Shown here: piece after piece, positions 5,917-6,770 of the stretch
How positions within the stretch are numbered: the first letter of the stretch is position 1
Layout: each line of letters begins with the position of its first letter
Assembly (NCBI GenBank): GCA_030150565.1
Contig: JASLFR010000057.1
Coordinates: 1-6,770, forward strand
Origin: Cardiobacteriales bacterium
GTDB taxonomy: Bacteria; Pseudomonadota; Gammaproteobacteria; Cardiobacteriales; Wohlfahrtiimonadaceae
DNA length: 6,770 bases
Direction: 5' to 3'
Position numbers and translations under genes: made by a program
The notes under the pieces: generated by a model
Seen by the model: the letters and a program-made list of their open reading frames with translations, nothing else
What the model was told of the DNA's origin: nothing
The model's database searches: none

Positions 5917-5950
5917 AGCCTATCGCTTGCAACGATGCTCTCGATAGGCT
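5917..5950. repeat. Perfect 9-bp inverted repeat interleaved with the rpmB promoter
   Basis: AGCCTATCG (5917-5925) and CGATAGGCT (5942-5950) are exact reverse complements separated by 16 bases, within which GCA and TGC can add an inner stem. The arms lie just upstream of the predicted -35 and just upstream of the -10, with the last T shared with the -10. No T-run follows, so it is a poor intrinsic terminator for pilT. An operator or a pilT mRNA 3' hairpin are alternatives. Confidence 0.7.
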
Positions 5951-5955
5951 ATAAT
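5927..5955 (+). promoter_or_regulatory. Promoter of rpmB-rpmG
   Basis: TTGCAA (5927-5932) and a perfect TATAAT (5950-5955) are 17 bases apart, followed by the discriminator TTGCCG. Transcription would start near 5962, giving a leader of about 60 bases before rpmB. A GC-containing discriminator in front of ribosomal protein genes is compatible with stringent control, which is inference. Confidence 0.7.
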
Positions 5956-5960
5956 TTGCC

Positions 5961-5992
5961 GATTATATCGTCTGATAATCGAGTTATTATCA
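5961..5992 (+). other. Two mutually exclusive hairpins in the rpmB leader
   Basis: GATTAT (5961-5966) can pair with ATAATC (5975-5980), and TGATAAT (5973-5979) can instead pair with ATTATCA (5986-5992). The two share bases 5975-5979, so only one can form. They lie at the start of the predicted leader. All stems are AT-rich and short. Confidence 0.3.
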
Positions 5993-6020
5993 CCTTAACA
6001 TTAAGTAATGGATGTTTATC

Positions 6021-6257
6021 ATGAGCAAAGTATGTCAAGTAACGGGAAAAGGACCAATGGTTGGTAATAACGTTTCCCACGCAAACAATAAAACCCGTCG
6101 CCGTTTTCTCCCAAATCTTCAGTCACACCGCCTTTGGGTTGAGAGTGAAAACCGCTTTGTAACACTTCGTGTATCACCTGCAGGTCTTCGTACGATCGAC
6201 AAAAAAGGGATCGATACAGTATTAGCAGATCTCCGTGCACGTGGCGAGAAAATCTAA
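6021..6257 (+). CDS. rpmB: 50S ribosomal protein L28 (bL28)
   Basis: L28 is a small basic protein of the large ribosomal subunit. The 78 residues equal the E. coli length and keep the family N-terminus (SKVCQVTGK), RRFLPNLQSHRLWVES, FVTLRVSPAG and the C-terminal DKKGIDTVLADLRARGEK. The start is the ATG at 6021. An in-frame ATG at 6012 would add MFI, not found in the family. The Shine-Dalgarno is weak (TGGA, 6009-6012, 8 bases before the start). It is the first gene of a pair with rpmG, 13 bases apart, the usual rpmBG operon of gammaproteobacteria, under the promoter at 5927-5955. Confidence 0.98.
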   Translation: MSKVCQVTGKGPMVGNNVSHANNKTRRRFLPNLQSHRLWVESENRFVTLRVSPAGLRTIDKKGIDTVLADLRARGEKI

Positions 6258-6270
6258 GAGGGATTAAATC

Positions 6271-6426
6271 ATGAGAGAAAAAATCAAATTAGTATCTTCA
6301 GCAGGAACAGGTCACTTCTACACGACCACTAAAAATAAACGTACAATGACTGAAAAGTTAGAATTAATGAAGTACGATCCTGTTGTACGTAAGCATGTTC
6401 TCTACACAGAAGCGCGCTTAAAATAA
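6271..6426 (+). CDS. rpmG: 50S ribosomal protein L33 (bL33), zinc-independent type
   Basis: This 51-residue ORF encodes large-subunit protein L33. It contains REKIKLVSSAGTGHFY, TTTKNKRT, EKLELMKYDPVVRKHVLY and TEARLK, closely following E. coli L33 (55 aa). It has no cysteine, so it is the form without the CxxC zinc ribbon that marks zinc-dependent L33 paralogues. The N-terminus is four residues shorter than in E. coli. The start is fixed by an in-frame TAA at 6265-6267, two codons before the ATG. AGAGGGA overlaps the end of rpmB (6257-6263) and serves as Shine-Dalgarno. It is cotranscribed with rpmB and ends 32 bases before a strong terminator. Confidence 0.98.
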   Translation: MREKIKLVSSAGTGHFYTTTKNKRTMTEKLELMKYDPVVRKHVLYTEARLK

Positions 6427-6458
6427 TTTATGCTCTTAACGAGCTGATTGATAAACAG

Positions 6459-6490
6459 AAAAGCTAATCTTAATGATTAGCTTTTTTTTT
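6459..6490 (+). terminator. Intrinsic terminator of rpmB-rpmG
   Basis: A perfect 11-bp stem AAAAGCTAATC (6459-6469) pairs with GATTAGCTTTT (6475-6485) around a TTAAT loop, and the T-run extends to 6490. The A-rich left side would also give it some activity on the minus strand. Confidence 0.93.
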
Positions 6491-6493
6491 GCC

Positions 6494-6518
6494 AAAAAAG
6501 GGGGAAAGCGCTCCCCCT
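6494..6518 (-). terminator. GC-rich hairpin with a T-run only on the minus strand
   Basis: AGGGGGA (6499-6505) pairs with TCCCCCT (6512-6518) around a 6-base loop. On the minus strand the stem is followed by TTTTT (6498-6494), a textbook intrinsic terminator. On the plus strand the following bases are CATCC. It would stop transcription coming leftward from the valS region. No minus-strand gene is visible there. Confidence 0.6.
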
Positions 6519-6545
6519 CATCCTTCAGAAATATCTAATACAGAA

Positions 6546-6554
6546 TGATATAAT
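6546..6554 (+). promoter_or_regulatory. Extended -10 promoter of valS
   Basis: TGATATAAT is an exact extended -10 element (TGnTATAAT). No good -35 is seen; TTCAGA (6524-6529), 19 bases upstream, is weak, which an extended -10 can compensate for. The start would be near 6561, about 36 bases before the valS ATG. Confidence 0.6.
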
Positions 6555-6582
6555 TTATAGCTAATTTGCCTACCCTTATAAT
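6554..6582 (+). promoter_or_regulatory. Possible second valS promoter
   Basis: A second perfect TATAAT (6577-6582) stands 17 bases after TTTATA (6554-6559, four of six matches to -35). It would start transcription near 6589, only about 8 bases before the ATG, leaving almost no room for a ribosome binding site, so it is less likely than the upstream one. Confidence 0.25.
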
Positions 6583-6596
6583 AAAAAGAGAAAGAT

Positions 6597-6770
6597 ATGA
6601 AACAGACTTATCAGCCCGATCAAATCGAGAAAAAATGGTATCAATTTTGGGAAGAGAATAATCTCTTTAAAGCAAGCGGTGACACCTCAAAAGAGCCCTA
6701 CTGTATCGTCATCCCGCCCCCCAATATTACTGGTAGCTTACATATGGGGCACGCATTCCAAGATACGATT
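6597..6770 (+). CDS. valS: Valyl-tRNA synthetase (N-terminal 58 residues, 3' end outside window)
   Basis: ValS is a class I aminoacyl-tRNA synthetase that charges tRNA-Val with valine. Only the first 58 codons are in the window, open to the last base. The start KQTYQPDQIEKKWYQFW is typical of ValS. The class I HIGH signature appears as HMGH (49-52) within IPPPNITGSLHMGHAFQ. The PPPN-TGSLHMGHA form is the ValS version; IleS and LeuS differ here. The ATG at 6597 has only a poor purine-rich Shine-Dalgarno (AAGAGAAAG, 6586-6594). It follows an intergenic region with its own -10 element, so it is probably transcribed independently of rpmBG. Catalytic KMSKS, editing and anticodon domains lie beyond the window. 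Confidence 0.96.
   Translation, partial: MKQTYQPDQIEKKWYQFWEENNLFKASGDTSKEPYCIVIPPPNITGSLHMGHAFQDTI

Noticed and set aside
6012..6020. Earlier ATG for rpmB at 6012
   Set aside because: It would add three residues not found in L28, and the weak Shine-Dalgarno overlaps that ATG. The ATG at 6021 matches the family N-terminus.
5839..6024. Short open frame spanning the end of pilT to rpmB
   Set aside because: It overlaps the pilT end in another frame and the strong rpmB promoter, with no Shine-Dalgarno and no recognisable sequence.
1..6770. CRISPR arrays, insertion sequences, attachment sites, prophage or defence genes
   Set aside because: No direct-repeat array, transposase, terminal repeats or tRNA-linked duplications are present; nearly all coding sequence is accounted for by housekeeping genes.

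Overview
This window is an ordinary chromosomal stretch from a gammaproteobacterium. The genes ruvB, nagZ, rlmH, rsfS, hemL (C5 haem pathway), rpe, a Pseudomonas-like pilT, rpmB-rpmG and valS all resemble gammaproteobacterial orthologues from memory. Moderate-to-low GC, AT-rich spacers, a pilT in an organism with these genes, and the unusual gene order suggest a reduced, non-enteric lineage such as Cardiobacteriales (Ignatzschineria/Wohlfahrtiimonas type). That placement is an inference and was not tested by any search.

Layout. (1) 1-1611, plus strand: the C-terminal two thirds of ruvB, overlapped by nagZ. (2) 1612-1673: a short convergent spacer filled by one terminator. (3) 1674-2489, minus strand: rsfS then rlmH, a two-gene ribosome-linked operon. 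(4) 2490-2722: a divergent control region with candidate overlapping promoters for rsfS and hemL, plus a terminator-like hairpin in the rsfS leader. (5) 2723-4687, plus strand: hemL and rpe, joined with no intervening base. (6) 4688-4847: a noncoding stretch that can fold into a closed three-way junction followed by a strong intrinsic terminator, just before pilT. (7) 4848-5891: pilT. (8) 5892-6020: a promoter region for rpmB-rpmG in which a 9-bp inverted repeat is interleaved with the promoter. (9) 6021-6426: rpmB and rpmG, ended by a strong terminator. (10) 6427-6596: that terminator, a second hairpin that reads as a terminator only on the minus strand, and promoter-like -10 boxes. (11) 6597-6770: the first 58 codons of valS.

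The genes are housekeeping. A translation and ribosome theme recurs: L28, L33, RlmH methylation of 23S rRNA, the RsfS silencing factor and valyl-tRNA synthetase. Other roles are Holliday-junction migration (RuvB), murein recycling (NagZ), haem precursor synthesis (HemL), pentose phosphate epimerisation (Rpe) and pilus retraction (PilT). I see no mobile element, CRISPR array, tRNA or rRNA gene. The most unusual material is in the spacers, chiefly the possible structured RNA at 4692-4818. Everything said about RNA folds comes from pairing by eye and has not been computed.
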